Source: Sycon ciliatum
Taxonomy: Eukaryota > Porifera > Calcarea > Leucosolenida > Sycettidae
Reading direction: 5' to 3'
NCBI RefSeq assembly: GCF_964019385.1
Contig: NC_088654.1
Span: forward strand, 18,056,174-18,120,173
DNA: 64,000 nt
The stretch's first letter is position 1. The number at the start of each line of letters is the position of its first letter. This document shows, in pieces, positions 24,160 to 36,403 of the stretch. The translations under genes were made by a program, and so were the position numbers. The notes beneath the pieces are model-generated. The model saw nothing but the letters and a program-made list of their open reading frames with translations. It did not search any database and had not been told where the DNA came from.

Positions 24160-24268
24160 TGGGACCGGCGCTGACTCTGCCGATCACGGGCGTTCTGGAG
24201 TCGACGGGATGTCTGTCCTGACGTTTCATGGGACCCGCGCTGACTCTGCCGATCACGGGCGTTCTTCT
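24160..24268 (+). repeat. Short minisatellite, inverted relative to 1140-1320
   Basis: Two units of gggacc(g/c)gcgctgactc ... tgccgatcacgggcgttct. Flanking ttggaagctcagggccct also recurs at 22102 and, inverted, near 1330. Confidence 0.7.
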
Positions 24269-24849
24269 TCTTCTTATTATTATACTGACGGCAACTAACA
24301 TCCATTCTGATTGCATTTACTCGTCTCCCTACTTCGTATTTTTTTCAGAAAATCTCCCCATACAGCAGGGAGTCGTTTACATAATATAACTCCCTGCTGT
24401 ATGGGGAGATTTTCTGATTGCATTCACTCGTCTCCCTACTTCGTATTTTTTTTCAGAAAATCTCCCCATTATTATTATTATTATTTTTGTTTTACATCGG
24501 AAGCTCAACAGTGCAGCTGCACAAATATGAAGAGGCCGATGGGACCAAAAAATATATATATAAAAAAAAAAATAAAAAAAAATTAAACACCCCCCCCCCC
24601 CCATACAGCTGGGAGTCGTTTACATAATATGACTCCCTGCTATAGATCTACATGACTGTATATACGTTATAATTACTCAATCTGATACGTTATAATTATT
24701 ATGCTATCAGCCTACATGCGATCCCCGGGCTGGTCGACAGGCGGACCATGTACCAGCCAGCCTGCTAGTGGGTTCTCGGCCTCGCACACAATAATAATAA
24801 TATAATATTCGCGGGATCCGCGTTAGCATCACTTGAATGTTCAGAAACA

Positions 24850-25165
24850 CACAAGCTATAGCCTTCGCTTCCGCAGGCCACCACTATGCCTTTACACCTT
24901 AGTGGCGAATGCAGACCTCACAAGTGAGTCAGGGGAGAGGAGGTGAGTCTCTCAACCAATCGGGCGTGTAACGGCCCATAACCCTGTAAACTGCATCCTT
25001 GTTATCCTCACTCGAGCTGTGAGTACCCAGTTGACCGTGGGTGTCGGCGCAGTTCAACACGCGTAAAAAGTCTTTTTACACGCTCCCTGCTGCCAGCGCG
25101 GGTCTCGAACTCGGGACCTCATGATTCGCAGGCAGGCCTGCAAACCAATCGGCCATATGCGGCCA
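24850..25165 (-). mobile_element. SINE family S2, minus copy
   Basis: Reverse-strand match to 16330-16645, including gcgggtctcgaactcgggacc (B box complement) and gcaaaccaatcggcc (A box complement). Lies in the large intron next to other repeats. Confidence 0.75.
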
Positions 25166-25249
25166 TACGCACACAAATCCACACGAAATGTTACTGTACT
25201 GAATGCATTCCCCCGATACACTTCGCATATATACTCATTCTCTTGATGG

Positions 25250-25550
25250 TACCGTACTCTTGATGGTACGGGACAGGTAGGGGATAGCGCCAGGCATGTC
25301 GATGGCACAAACAAACAAACATATAGTAGCCAGCTGTCTTTGCTGGTACGGTACAGATACGGGATAGCGCCAGGCGTGACACAAACAAACAAACAAACAC
25401 CAAATTAAAGCTGTGTGGACCCTGGCTAGCGCCAGACGTTACTGAAGTAACGTCTTCTGCATAGCTACGGGAATTAAAGCTGTGTGGACCCTGGCTAGCG
25501 CCAGACGTTACTGAAGGAACGTCTTTTGCATAGCTACGGGAATAATAATA
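25250..25550 (-). repeat. Composite repeat, reverse copy
   Basis: gatagcgccaggcgtgacac, (caaa)n and two tandem copies of aattaaagctgtgtggaccc...cttctgcatagctacggg. Directly adjacent to the (AAT)n tract and 3' end of PLE-1. Confidence 0.72.
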
Positions 25551-25879
25551 ATAATAATTCGAAAGTAGGACGGAGGCAGAAAATATTACAAAAAATGTAT
25601 TATCTACGCATGCATCTACGCAAGAGTCACCACCAGCCAATAAGGACATGTGTCAAAGTATTGAACGTTTTCGTTCCCTTCTTGTCAAAATACTACAGGG
25701 AATGATGGAAGTGAGCTAAAAGACTACAACTATAAGGAAAAGAAGTTCAGAAACATATCACTCCAATTATGTGTAGAAGTGACACGAAAAAATAGATTTG
25801 AAGAATCAAGAAAACAGCATGCAAATCCAATAAGTGACAAAAACGTAGTGACAAGAAAAAGAGTGAAATATCAAGAGAT

Positions 25880-27216
25880 CTATTTTGCACCTTCACGACG
25901 AACAGTGCCCAACAACTGCAAAGACAACACATTCTCCTTCTGAACACAAAGCTCAGGGTCTAACTTACGTATGTACAAAGTTTCCAACACGGCAAGATGT
26001 AACAAAGACCTACCACGCGACAAAACAGAGAATACATCATCGGAATACCACTCACGACAACTAGCACTGCCCGACAGGTGACACTTGATTGCCGAGGTAC
26101 GGTTTCCCTGACCCGACAACTTGGCCGTTGTCACCTCCGATATTGCCGCTTGCGAATCTCTCCCATTACGCCCTGCGTCCCTGCAATTCCGATTGTCTCG
26201 GTCGAGATCAGTGTGCTGCTCCACGTCCAGTCTGTCCTGCTTCCGTGGTCTACCTCGTTTCTTCACATTAACCATTGTTGTCACTTCCAGTATTGGTTCT
26301 TTTGATTCGTCATCAATTCGTCTCCTCAATTGACTTCTGGTGACTCGTCCGGGGCTCGATTGTCCAGATGTCAGTTTCGGTGGTTTCCGTATCGGTCTCT
26401 TCTTCTTGTTGACTGTTGTTTGGGTTGGCTCCAGCCCTCCGCCCGACGAAAAGGAGGAGGCGTCGGCAAGCGTATCCACAGCGGACTTGGACAAGTCCAC
26501 GTCAGACACAGACTGCACTGGACACTTCGGTGGACGACCACGCCGAGGTCGAGAACCACGTGCAGCTACAGGGACAAGATTCAACGGTACATGTTGACGA
26601 ATCCGTGCGCCCAGGGGCTGAAAGGTTCTACCTACGTACCGATTTTCACAATTTCGGCACTGAAAGAAATAGATTAAATTACTTTTGCTTAGGGTAGGTA
26701 GAACGTCCTTCTTCACGCTGAACGCACGGGTCGTCCCAAAGATGACATACAATTTGACACACGGACAAGAGGAACAAACAATATTCCGCACCTCCTTCTC
26801 GACGCGCGAAGAACCGGCACCAACCCATGGCAAACGTAGTACCACAGGGCATCTCTCTGGTCCAAAAGTAATCGTCTTTTCCAAGGTCGGTTTCTGGTTG
26901 ATGAGTTTCATTAAAAGTGTCTTTGGATAGCCATTCTTTGTCATTATGGTTAAGAGTCGTTCTAGTTCCTCGTCCAGCAGATGAGGGGAACATATCCTAT
27001 GTGCACGGTAGACAAGGGCCTTGACGAGGTGTGTTTTGGACTTAGTTGGAGTAAAACTTGACCATGGGATATACAAGCCTGTGAAAGTGGGCTTTCTATA
27101 AATGGTCGTGTCCATGTTGTGCGTATCCATGTTACGAGAAATACTAACATCCAGGAAAGAAAGGGTACCATTGTTTTCACCATCTGATGTGAATTTTAAT
27201 GCTGGATGTAAGGAGT
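25880..27216 (-). pseudogene. PLE-1 C-terminal region: GIY-YIG nuclease with AT-hook insert
   Basis: The open frame after the frameshift (416 codons from an internal ATG at 27130). SFLDVSISRNMDTHNM lies in the RT thumb region. The nuclease begins at NLIYFFQCRNCENRYVGRTF (GIY-YIG core) followed by GARIRQH with the catalytic Arg. About 150 residues then intervene, rich in Lys/Arg/Pro, with AT-hook motifs RRGRPPK and KRGRPRK. The second half of the nuclease follows: CHLSGSASCREWYSDD, SVLSRGR, LAVLETLYIRKLDPELC (catalytic Glu) and VQKENVLSLQLL. In most PLEs this interval is, to my knowledge, much shorter. Confidence 0.88.
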
Positions 27217-28679
27217 TTTAAAAGAGTTTCCATAAACCTATCACAGGTTTCCTTGTCGTCGTCGTGACAATACACATCGTCAACAAAACGACAGTACATT
27301 GATGGCCAAAGTGAAGGGTCAATAGACGACTCGCAGAAGCCAACAAATATGTTCGCCAAGACTGGTCCCAAAGGCGATCCCATGGCGACTCCATCATTCT
27401 GTTTGTACATTATATTGTCGAATGAAAACACCACACCAGACGTGACCATGAACATAAGTTTCACGAACTCTGTTTCATTCAAATCTGGGGGAGTGATAGA
27501 TCTGTTATGGTATAACGCAATGGCGCAAATGTCTATTGTTTCTCGTAAAGGAACGTTGGTAAACAAGCTGACTACGTCATAGGAGCACATGTAACCATTT
27601 GATTCAAATTTCGAATCTCTAAGTTTTTCCACAAACTCAAACATGTCTTTAACGCAATATGTGTTGTACAAGGCAAGAACCGGTTCCAGCAAATTGCATC
27701 ACCATTTCGAAACCTTGTATTGCGGAGATCCAGACATGCTTAAGATCGGGCGTAATGGAATATGTTTTTTATGAATTTGTGGGAGCCCATACATCCTAGG
27801 TCTTGTCGAGCCCGTGGGAGCTAGATGATCATACTCATATTTGGTGATCTGATGCGTTCTAGAAAGAAAAAGCATGTATTTACTCAACTTGGTATCAATG
27901 TTTTCGGTATGTTCATACACATCGCAAGGCCCTAGTCTGCTGAATTTACTAATGTCATTGAGTATGACCAACATTTTCTCCCGGTAATTATCCGCAGACA
28001 AGATGACTGTTGCACGGCCTTTGTCCGGTCGAGAGATAACGATTTCTGGATTCTTTCGAAGCTTGTTGATCACTTTCATGTGTTCCCGTGATAGCGTGAA
28101 TGATCGAGTGTTCGGAGGCGATTGTGCGAACCGAAAGGCTTCAGCGGCCAGTGAAGCCCGACAAGATCCCGCTGCTATATCCGACTTTGCCGGGATGCTA
28201 GATAGCTGTTGCTGAAGTAGTCCGAACTCGGCCAGGATATCAGTTTTCCTAAACCTCGGGGGAATACCGAAGTCCATTCCACCGCACAAAACATCCTTTT
28301 GAAGCTGGGTTAAGGTAATATCAGAGAGATTGATGATTGTTTCATAATTGTCACTGCAGGTTCCAAACCGGTCCTTCCTCAAAGCTAAAATAATGCCTGT
28401 GTGTTTCTTTTCAAGTCTAGAACGCTGCCTACAATCACATTCGGATAATAGCCAAGAGAACCTAATGAAGTCGAATGTATTGAGATGTGTTCGGCTTGTT
28501 TGGTAGGAAGACACAAACTTGGATCGTATGCTTTGAAGGTGGGCCTTGGTCTTGTTATGGTCATCTTGTAGCAAGACCTTTTCAATAGAGATGGAATCAT
28601 AGAGTTTTAATTTGTGAACTCGCTGTTGGAGATACTTAGGCGCGATAGAGTAATGAAGACAGTCACGAAGCAGTCGCAC
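27177..28679 (-). pseudogene. PLE-1 reverse transcriptase part, one stop codon
   Basis: One reading frame of ~500 codons interrupted only by TGA at 27699-27701, in the sequence YKVSKW-stop-CNLLEPVLALY. Upstream motifs typical of Penelope RTs are ISRPDKGRATVIL, RMYGLPQIHKKHIPLRPI, SYDVVSLFTNVPL (motif A), MGSPLGPVLANIF (motif B) and RFVDDVY (the catalytic DD box). At the 3' side a 4-bp insertion near 27217 relative to the 46-kb copy shifts the frame so that it ends at 27177. The frame may extend a few codons upstream of 28679. Confidence 0.9.
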
Positions 28680-28695
28680 ATGGTAGATGGCTGTG

Positions 28696-28790
28696 TTAAG
28701 GCGTCCCCGGAGAGAAAGGACTCGAACCAGGGACCCTCGCTTGTAGCCAGCGATGCTCTAACCACTGAGCTATGGTGTAGTCGTCATCCC
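28696..28790 (-). mobile_element. tRNA-like SINE head (family S3)
   Basis: The reverse complement contains accatagctcagtggttaga, then catcgctggctacaagcgag and ggttcgagtcc: D arm, anticodon arm and T arm of a tRNA-like sequence. It separates PLE-1 from the LINE at 28.9 kb. The same head is at 39.57 kb. Confidence 0.65.
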
Positions 28791-28887
28791 AATAATACCA
28801 CAGCACGCGTACAAAGGCCAAAGAACAATGCATGAGAATACACTGAAATTAAGCCAAGTCCGCTTCTGTCTCCAGTCAACAAAAAAC

Positions 28888-30748
28888 TCATCCATAAACA
28901 ATGTCTGATCTCCATTTCGACTTGTCTGCAGCAAATGCTCGTGCTCCTACTAGTTCTAGGTCGCTGGCATTCTTCAAAGGAATGTCGTGCCTTGCCAGGT
29001 CCTTCATGATGGTGGTAGGGAGAGTAGCCGCGGGACGGCCCCTCGTCCACGTGACCCCGCTTGAAAATAGCAGGACATCGCAAGGCAAGGGGGTGACTGC
29101 TCACTCATCCTCAGCACATGGCCAGTGAGGCTACGGCGTCGCTTGGCAACAAGCTCCGACAGTGGGTGCGAGTCACATCTGGAATACAGATCATCATTCG
29201 TAATTCTGTCTGGATATCGCACTCCCACCAGGTTTCTGAGCTGTCGGCGGTGAAAACAGTCCAGTCCCTGAAAGACTGCCTGGGTTACTCCCCAAGTCTC
29301 ACAGTTGTAAAGGAGGACAGGCAGCACAAGCGAGCTGTACAGCTTGAGCCTGGACCTTTCTGACACATGCTTGCGCCGCAGCCAGAGGCTGAACATACTA
29401 CCGTATGCCTGGGATGCCAGCGAAATCCGCCTGTCGATATCCTCAGCGCCCCCATAAGAGAGCCAAGCTGCCTGATGCTCCGCCAGGATGAATCGCCTGA
29501 CGTAAAGTGCACCCATTCCGTTTTTTGGTCATTTACTTTTAGGTTCCAAGACTGCAGTGTCGAGGATATGATGGGAAGTGATTCCTCGAGCCAAGGTTTA
29601 CTGGTAGAGTAGAACGTTATGTCATCAGCGTACCCGGTTTCTGGAGGGATGCCTCCATCAGTTATAGGTCGCTGTGGGAGTCTTGGGCGACATTCTTGCA
29701 GGGCGGCTTCAAGGTAACAGACGAACAACACGGGACTTAGACTGTCCCCCTGGGGCGTGCCGATGGTGGTATGGAATGCCTTGGAAGTGGAGCTGCACAT
29801 ACGAACAGATATGGTGGTGCCGTACAGAAGATGCTGTATCATGTGGACTTCATCGCGGCCAAGGAACGAGCTCATAACATCCAGGAGCTTGGCTCTGTTG
29901 ATGGTGTCAAATATCTTTGACATGTCTAGCCCCAAGGCATGACACTCCCACACGTACCTCTGTGACTTGGCCGATAACCAACGTTGGGTGAACACGACAC
30001 CCACTCGTTCCCCTTGCAGCTCGAAATCCCGACGAGGTGGGTCCCAGAAATTCTGACACTGCTGTTGATATCCGTGCCAGTATCATCACGAGTGAGAATA
30101 CTTTCCTTATTGTATTGAGTAGGACTATCGGTGTCAAACTCGTGAGTGGTCCGCGGGGTTTGTTTGGTTTGGCCAACGGGATTAGGACGCCTGGGCCGAC
30201 GATGCTCGAGAAGTCTAGGCCTCGGGTGATGCTGGTATTCAGGAGATCTTCAACTATAGGACCGGTATATTCTGCGCCATATTTCAGCAGCTCTCCATGT
30301 ACCAGGTCCTCTCCACAGGCATTTTGGTTCTTCAACCGCTGAAGGGCTCGGCTCACCTCAGCAATGGCCACGGGAACCTCCAGCTTATGGGGCGTTGGGC
30401 GTTCGACTGTTGATATCAGCGAAGAATAGAACTGCTGTCGAAAGTGCGCCGCGATTATGTCCGCTTTTTCCTGGCTCTGGGCAACAACTTCACCGTCGGT
30501 AGACTCAACCTTTACCGAACTATCTGCAGACTTCCGTTTCAGGGCCTTCGCCGCCTGAAACATCTTCACCGAATCAGGAGCGTTATCGATTTGTTCAGCA
30601 ATTTTGTCGAGGCGATCATTGGCTTCTGAAAGCTGGGTGTTTCTGATTTTATGGAGAACTTGATTTCTTGCTTTCCTTAGCTCTGCTGCGTTGCTCGCCC
30701 CAGAGTCGATCAGAACCCTGAGCCGACTTTGCTCACGGGATAGTTCGA
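28888..30748 (-). pseudogene. Decayed LINE: RT and C-terminal domain
   Basis: Minus-strand RT in several frames. From 30748: RVLIDSGASNAAELRK, ALKRKSADSSVKVES, VSRALQRLKNQNACGEDLV, FLGPTSSGFRAARG. Frameshift near 30000, then LGLDMSKIFDTINRAKLL, GTPQGDSLSPVLF, ETGYADDITFY. Frameshift near 29455 in a G run, then ISLASQAYGSMFSLWLRR, NCETWG and FHRRQLRNLVGVRYPD. A third frameshift near 29050 precedes the end GRPAATLPTTIMKDL, stopping at 28888. No endonuclease is seen (5'-truncated). It differs from the 48-kb LINE and resembles RTE/R1-like groups; clade uncertain. Confidence 0.85.
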
Positions 30749-30769
30749 ATATGGAGAGGTATAAATCTA

Positions 30770-30889
30770 AATATTACCTTCAGCCTCGTGAATATGGGCG
30801 AATATTCACTAGTTACACAAACCGACGCGAAGCCGAGGTTTGTATACTAGTAAATATTCGTCCATATTCACTTCGGCTTCAGGTAATAT
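30770..30889. mobile_element. Hairpin MITE, 120 bp
   Basis: tattaccttcagcctcgtga ... ttacacaaacc mirrored by ggtttgtatactagtaaata ... tcggcttcaggtaatata. Directly next to the 5' end of the decayed LINE and an (AT)n run. Confidence 0.8.
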
Positions 30890-31117
30890 ATATATATATA
30901 TACGTAGGTATACACAATAAAACAATAAAATGTGGTGCAAACGAAGACAGGCACTATGTCATAATGACGCCCAATACACATGCTGGTGTAGAAGAAAGGA
31001 AAGTCAGGTCAAAATGGTCTGAACTGCAAGAGTCATGTGGCTTCACATTTGAGGATGGGAAAGCTGCGAAGAAGTGACCTAACATTTCATATTGACAGTG
31101 TGGCCTGTTAGACGTAC

Positions 31118-31444
31118 CTGGTGTTTGGGATGTGCTGACAAATCCAGTTGTGCTTCTGCACAGAGTATTCACTGATTGAAAAAATGTGTCACTTCGACTA
31201 CAGGGAAATCTAGCTTGGCCACAGCCGCTTGCACTTTGCTCTGAAGGCCTTGATCCAGAACAGTGGCAGGTATATTCCGTGTTCGATCCCCGGCACATCG
31301 GATAAGTGATGCATGTTGGGCAAGTCGCCCTGGGAACACAAGCCGTGCCGTTGAACAACATTCGCTCCGGGCATGTGCACATGAAGTCCACGCTTTCACC
31401 GTAGCCATAGCAACGCACATCGGCTCCCCTGCATTTAGCCCGAA
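31118..31444 (-). CDS. Gene A exon: cysteine-rich EGF-like segment
   Basis: A 327-bp (109-codon) symmetric phase 1-1 exon between acceptor actttttacag and donor CCAG|GTACGT. It has about 14 cysteines, including two C-x-C pairs (CTC, CHC) each followed by a closing Cys. This matches two EGF-like modules, the second with all six spaced cysteines (C-2-C-5-C-8-C-1-C-12-C). A Ser/Thr-rich tail runs into the stalk exon. Phase 1-1 is usual for shuffled extracellular modules. The upstream intron begins with a ~1.1-kb (AG)n tract. Confidence 0.8.
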
Positions 31445-31571
31445 CTGTAAAAAGTATAATTATAGTATTGCAAAACACAAGAACAAATTTAGATGACCTT
31501 ATTGCAAACATACTAGTACGATACATGCACCATACTCAATCACCACATAGACCTTTGGATGTTGTCTTTTA

Positions 31572-32668
<1,097 letters not shown>

Positions 32669-33637
32669 CACATAACCAGTTCTAACCACTGAGGAAGTAC
32701 CATTACAAGTGGATCTGTCTACGAATAGCACTAATGCTATCATGCTCGCAACGTAAAACAGTAATCCAAGAAATGGTGTATTCCCTCGAATTTTGCTTTG
32801 GTGAACGAAGGAATAGTCCATATTCTTCTCATGTGGCCCACTCACTTCACTCAATCAGACCCAGCAATCATGTTGTATACTGATCACGTGGATAGTCTGA
32901 TGAACGAGCAAATTGGACCAAAGAACAAGCTTTACAGTTCTCAGTACAAAATTTCTTCACTCTCACTCCTCAACACTACAAAGGAGGTCATTGTCGGAGC
33001 TGCATAATACCGCAACGCAGCACAAATATTCCAGCAATGGAACATTCGAATGGTACTGCCAGCATTCGAATATTCGTTCTGGTGTCCGTATTCTAGAATA
33101 TTCCGAATGTGCGAATATTCCTTTCCATCACTGATGCAAAACCATACAATTGTGAGCCACTGTGGTCTGTTGTTATCCAATGTGATCGAAGACTTGAGAA
33201 CACGTATACACACTGTGCTCTGTTCTTTCGGCTACCTGCTTACTTTGGAGTACATATTGCTGTGTTCGGCTCCCATAGCCTCCATACAGGGGAGAAGGGG
33301 TTTGGTCCGTTCGCCCAGCAAGCTTCACCAGTGGGCACGCCTGAGTGTAAGATGAAAATTGGGTGAGAATCAGCCTGCAGTATAGACCAAAATGACAAAG
33401 CGTGTATGTGATCACGAAAATAATCGTAAATTTCTATCACAAGAATCGCTGCTGAAGAACATTCACTACGTTCAATATCTCCGAGAAAGAAGGTATGAAC
33501 CTAGACTCCTGTATGGAGTACTCAGACACCCACGGGAACTATGGTTGCAGAATATACCGCCAAAATGCTTGGTACCATGTCGGGTCCCTTTCAGACATGC
33601 TTAGTATAAAATACTATAACTTCTAGAGCATGTATGG

Positions 33638-33848
33638 CTAAAAGGACGACTAATTGCAGTGTAAGCATTTCCTTAATGTCCACATGCAGTGTGAAATGTA
33701 AAACGATGATTGCAAGGCACACAACGAAAGGGACACCTTTAAGGGAAACCTTTCGTAGTGTGCCTTGCGATCATCGTATAACATTTTACACATATAATGT
33801 CGACATTTAGGAAATGCTTACAGTGCAAATAGTCATCCTTTTGCTAGA
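33638..33848. mobile_element. Hairpin MITE, ~210 bp
   Basis: Left arm ctaaaaggacgactaattgc ... gatgattgcaaggcacac is mirrored by gtgtgccttgcgatcatcgt ... gactcatcc-type end, with a small loop. Arms ~95 bases, about 80% matched. Confidence 0.78.
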
Positions 33849-33944
33849 TTAAAACTGCTGTCTCTGAAACGCTTGATAACTTCAAGTTTATAAGATTGTT
33901 ATTGTTTTTACTTCGACCTGTATGACTACTACAGTATTAACTTC

Positions 33945-34145
33945 GTCTTGGGGGTAAGACATGGGGAAGTTGCCATAAAGGGGTGGTGAGCCAGCCTTTC
34001 GGCAACAGGAATACAACTTGCTCGACTCTGACTCCACTGAGTGAAGAGGACCCACACCTAGATCTGGTGACCTGCGTCGTGAGGATTTGCAGTCAGATGT
34101 GCGATCGCGGGGCTCGAACTCGCGACCTTTCGGTTCGCAGGTAAA
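33945..34145 (-). mobile_element. Probable tRNA-derived SINE
   Basis: Contains gcggggctcgaactcgcgac, the reverse of a Pol III B box (ggttcgag type), followed by a body without match in the window. It is in the position where a linking exon of gene A would be expected. Confidence 0.5.
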
Positions 34146-34481
34146 TGAAGCTTCATTCTTACGAATAGGGAAGCATCGAAAGTTATAGAATCCCCACCGA
34201 CGCGCACCCTTATGGAGGAAAATCTTGATCACATTAATCAGAACGTTAACGAGAAATGTTTCATGACTCAATTGTAGTCTTGCTATAGCTACAGGATTGA
34301 AGCACACCATCACTACATTCATGGCGGCACAGAGTCCCCATTCAATTCTTCCCAATGTTCGCCAACGTGTGAAAACATGTCCCTGATCATCCCATCCTGG
34401 GCAAAACAGATGGAAATAGTAAGACTGTCATGTGACCAAAGACGAAGTGATGTCGTGTGCAACTTCAGCTAACGCACTTAC

Positions 34482-34553
34482 AAATTCTCAAGGTTTGAAA
34501 GATTGTCAAACATTCCCACAGGGAGAGATAGGAACTTCTGGCCATTCAGATTC
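34482..34553 (-). CDS. LRR exon (probably gene A)
   Basis: A 72-bp phase 2-2 exon, acceptor attgtacag, donor TTT|GTAAGT. It encodes one 24-residue repeat: NLNGQKFLSLPVG then MFDNLSNLENL. It matches the extracellular typical LRR consensus (LxxNxLxxLPxGxFxxLxxLxxL). It is the last LRR I find before the EGF-like exon; the next exon must run from phase 2 to phase 1 and was not found. Confidence 0.85.
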
Positions 34554-34699
34554 CTGTACAATTCACGCACAATCAAGAAGAATACATTGAATTATATCAA
34601 CGTGGCGAGGCCCTTAGAATGGGCAGCTTGGATAGATTTTGTTCTATATTTCAAGTCACTTCATAATCAGCGTGAACACTGGTTGCATGAGATGTGCGT

Positions 34700-35330
34700 T
34701 CTTCAAGGTGAACGACACCAAGCCTCCTGCAGTTAGTAGTGCAAGGTTAGAAGGAAACTTCAGTTTGGTCTTCTCTGAACTATACATGGCCATTCTTATA
34801 ACAGCGAGTGCGACAAAATGGCACAAAACTGACAAAGGAGTACTGAGACATTCGGCGACCTGACACCTAGCTCCAACACTTCTCCAAGGCGCAAACCAAC
34901 AACCTTCCAACTTGGAAGGCTCAGGTCCGGAAAGGTCCAAGAGGAGAAGGAAAGCGCAACGAAGAAGAGCACGAGCTACGCATCACGGCAACAAAGAATG
35001 CCGAAAGTAACGGAAAGTTACTGGATGATGACGAAACTAGTAAGACTATTGGACAGACCGGCCTTACTACAACTCGACGACGCAAAGCAACAGACCACCC
35101 AAATTGGGAGGCTCAAGTTTATGTAATAAACATAGAAGGGGAAGCTAAGCGAAGACGAATTGTGACAAACCGAAACGCCAACATCCTACTGAACTCCACT
35201 ATCATGTATGATGGACTAGTTATGTACAATAACAAACAGTTCCACACGACGTACGTTTCGCCGTATAGGTCATGACGGCTCATCAGGGCACAAGTCTAGG
35301 TGTTTTATTGACCATTCTTACAGAACTAAC
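34700..35330. other. Repeat-derived intron sequence
   Basis: Contains pieces related to the foldback families (tgagacattcggcgacctgac, cgtttcgccgtataggtcatg), which recur at 54.8-55.1 and 60.9-61.1 kb. No gene seen. Confidence 0.55.
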
Positions 35331-36331
35331 TAGCCCAATGAAGTTGAATCCCTTTCAGGCAACGTTACTTGCTTCCACCAGGTATTCACTGTGCAAAAAC
35401 ATGTGTCAATGTCAGACTCTGGAAATGTACTCACAGCGATTTTAGTTTGGAAAGACTCGAGAATATTTCCGTGTGCTGAGTCGAATGGTCTTGGTCCGAA
35501 GTGTCTACGACAAAGCGTTCTTGAGATATTTCACTTTGAAATTGCAAAAACGGGGGTCGCTAAACCCAGCGGTCGCTTACACGAGGCTTTACTGTACCGG
35601 CAAACTATTGTTTGTGCCCTATGTCATTTATCGTTGCGAGAATCGTCAATGTGAGAGCTGATAGGACGGTATCTGATATGTATGATAGGTGTGGACACCG
35701 GCGCCCGCCACTTGACTTCATTGCTGAACAGTGAATGTTGCGCTGCGCGGCATTGGACAGTACATGTGTGTGTGTGGGGGGGGGGGGGCGCGTGCGCGAT
35801 CGTGTGAGCACTTCTGACTTGCGTGATGATTGTTATCACCACATTGTGAATTTTGCACTTTTTTGGTAATTGTTGTCAGTATCAGACTTTGGTTTTATTG
35901 TTAGTCCACGTCACAGTGGGTAACATGTAGCACAGCATAGTATAACCGAGCTGGTCCTTTGCAGGCTTGCATAATGATCATTGCATACCCTGTCTGATGA
36001 GGGCAATTTGACGAAACGTTGTTATAACTACAAAAGAGTTCGATATTACAGAGTGCAAAGTACGGTCTGCTCTGAAACCTTGTCCTACGAATGAACCACT
36101 GCTTCTAAGCTTGTAGTGTTTTAAAGCGATCATTGGCACTCGTCAGAGGAGAAGTATTAGTTCAGGGGTTGTAGGGGGAATTGATGGGCCTGGAATTCAT
36201 CCAAAAACAAGCTGCTCCGATTTTCTAACTCTGGCTACAATTTATAGTAAAGAAAAAAGGACCAAGAAACCGAGTCCGAGTCCATTCTGGCAACAATATT
36301 CTTCTTTTCATTTAACAAAACGTATACTTAC

Positions 36332-36403
36332 AGACTTGTGAGATTGTAGAGATTTTCAAACAATCCAACTGGTAGGGCACTTAGAAGGTTGTGTTCCAGA
36401 TGC
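36332..36403 (-). CDS. LRR exon (probably gene A)
   Basis: A 72-bp phase 2-2 exon with acceptor cctcatag and donor TCT|GTAAGT. One repeat: HLEHNLLSALPVG then LFENLYNLTSL. It closely resembles the exons at 37127, 41166 and 43622, suggesting exon duplication. Confidence 0.87.

Larger units (their letters stand above)
25556..28690 (-). mobile_element. Penelope-like retroelement PLE-1, copy 1, nearly complete
   Basis: Coding strand is minus. In order: N-terminal region, reverse transcriptase, GIY-YIG nuclease, 3' tail. The 3' end (about 25556) abuts an (AAT)n tract; the 5' side abuts a tRNA-like SINE near 28696. It is disabled by one nonsense codon and one 4-bp frameshift. It sits in the large intron of gene A between the stalk and EGF-like exons, on the same strand as the gene. 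The 3' ~530 bases match the inverted segment at 47256-47777. Confidence 0.9.

Noticed and set aside
33888..34355. 155-codon minus-strand frame as an LRR C-cap exon
   Set aside because: It runs through a tRNA-derived SINE; the acceptor at ~34410 would meet a stop at once in the required phase.
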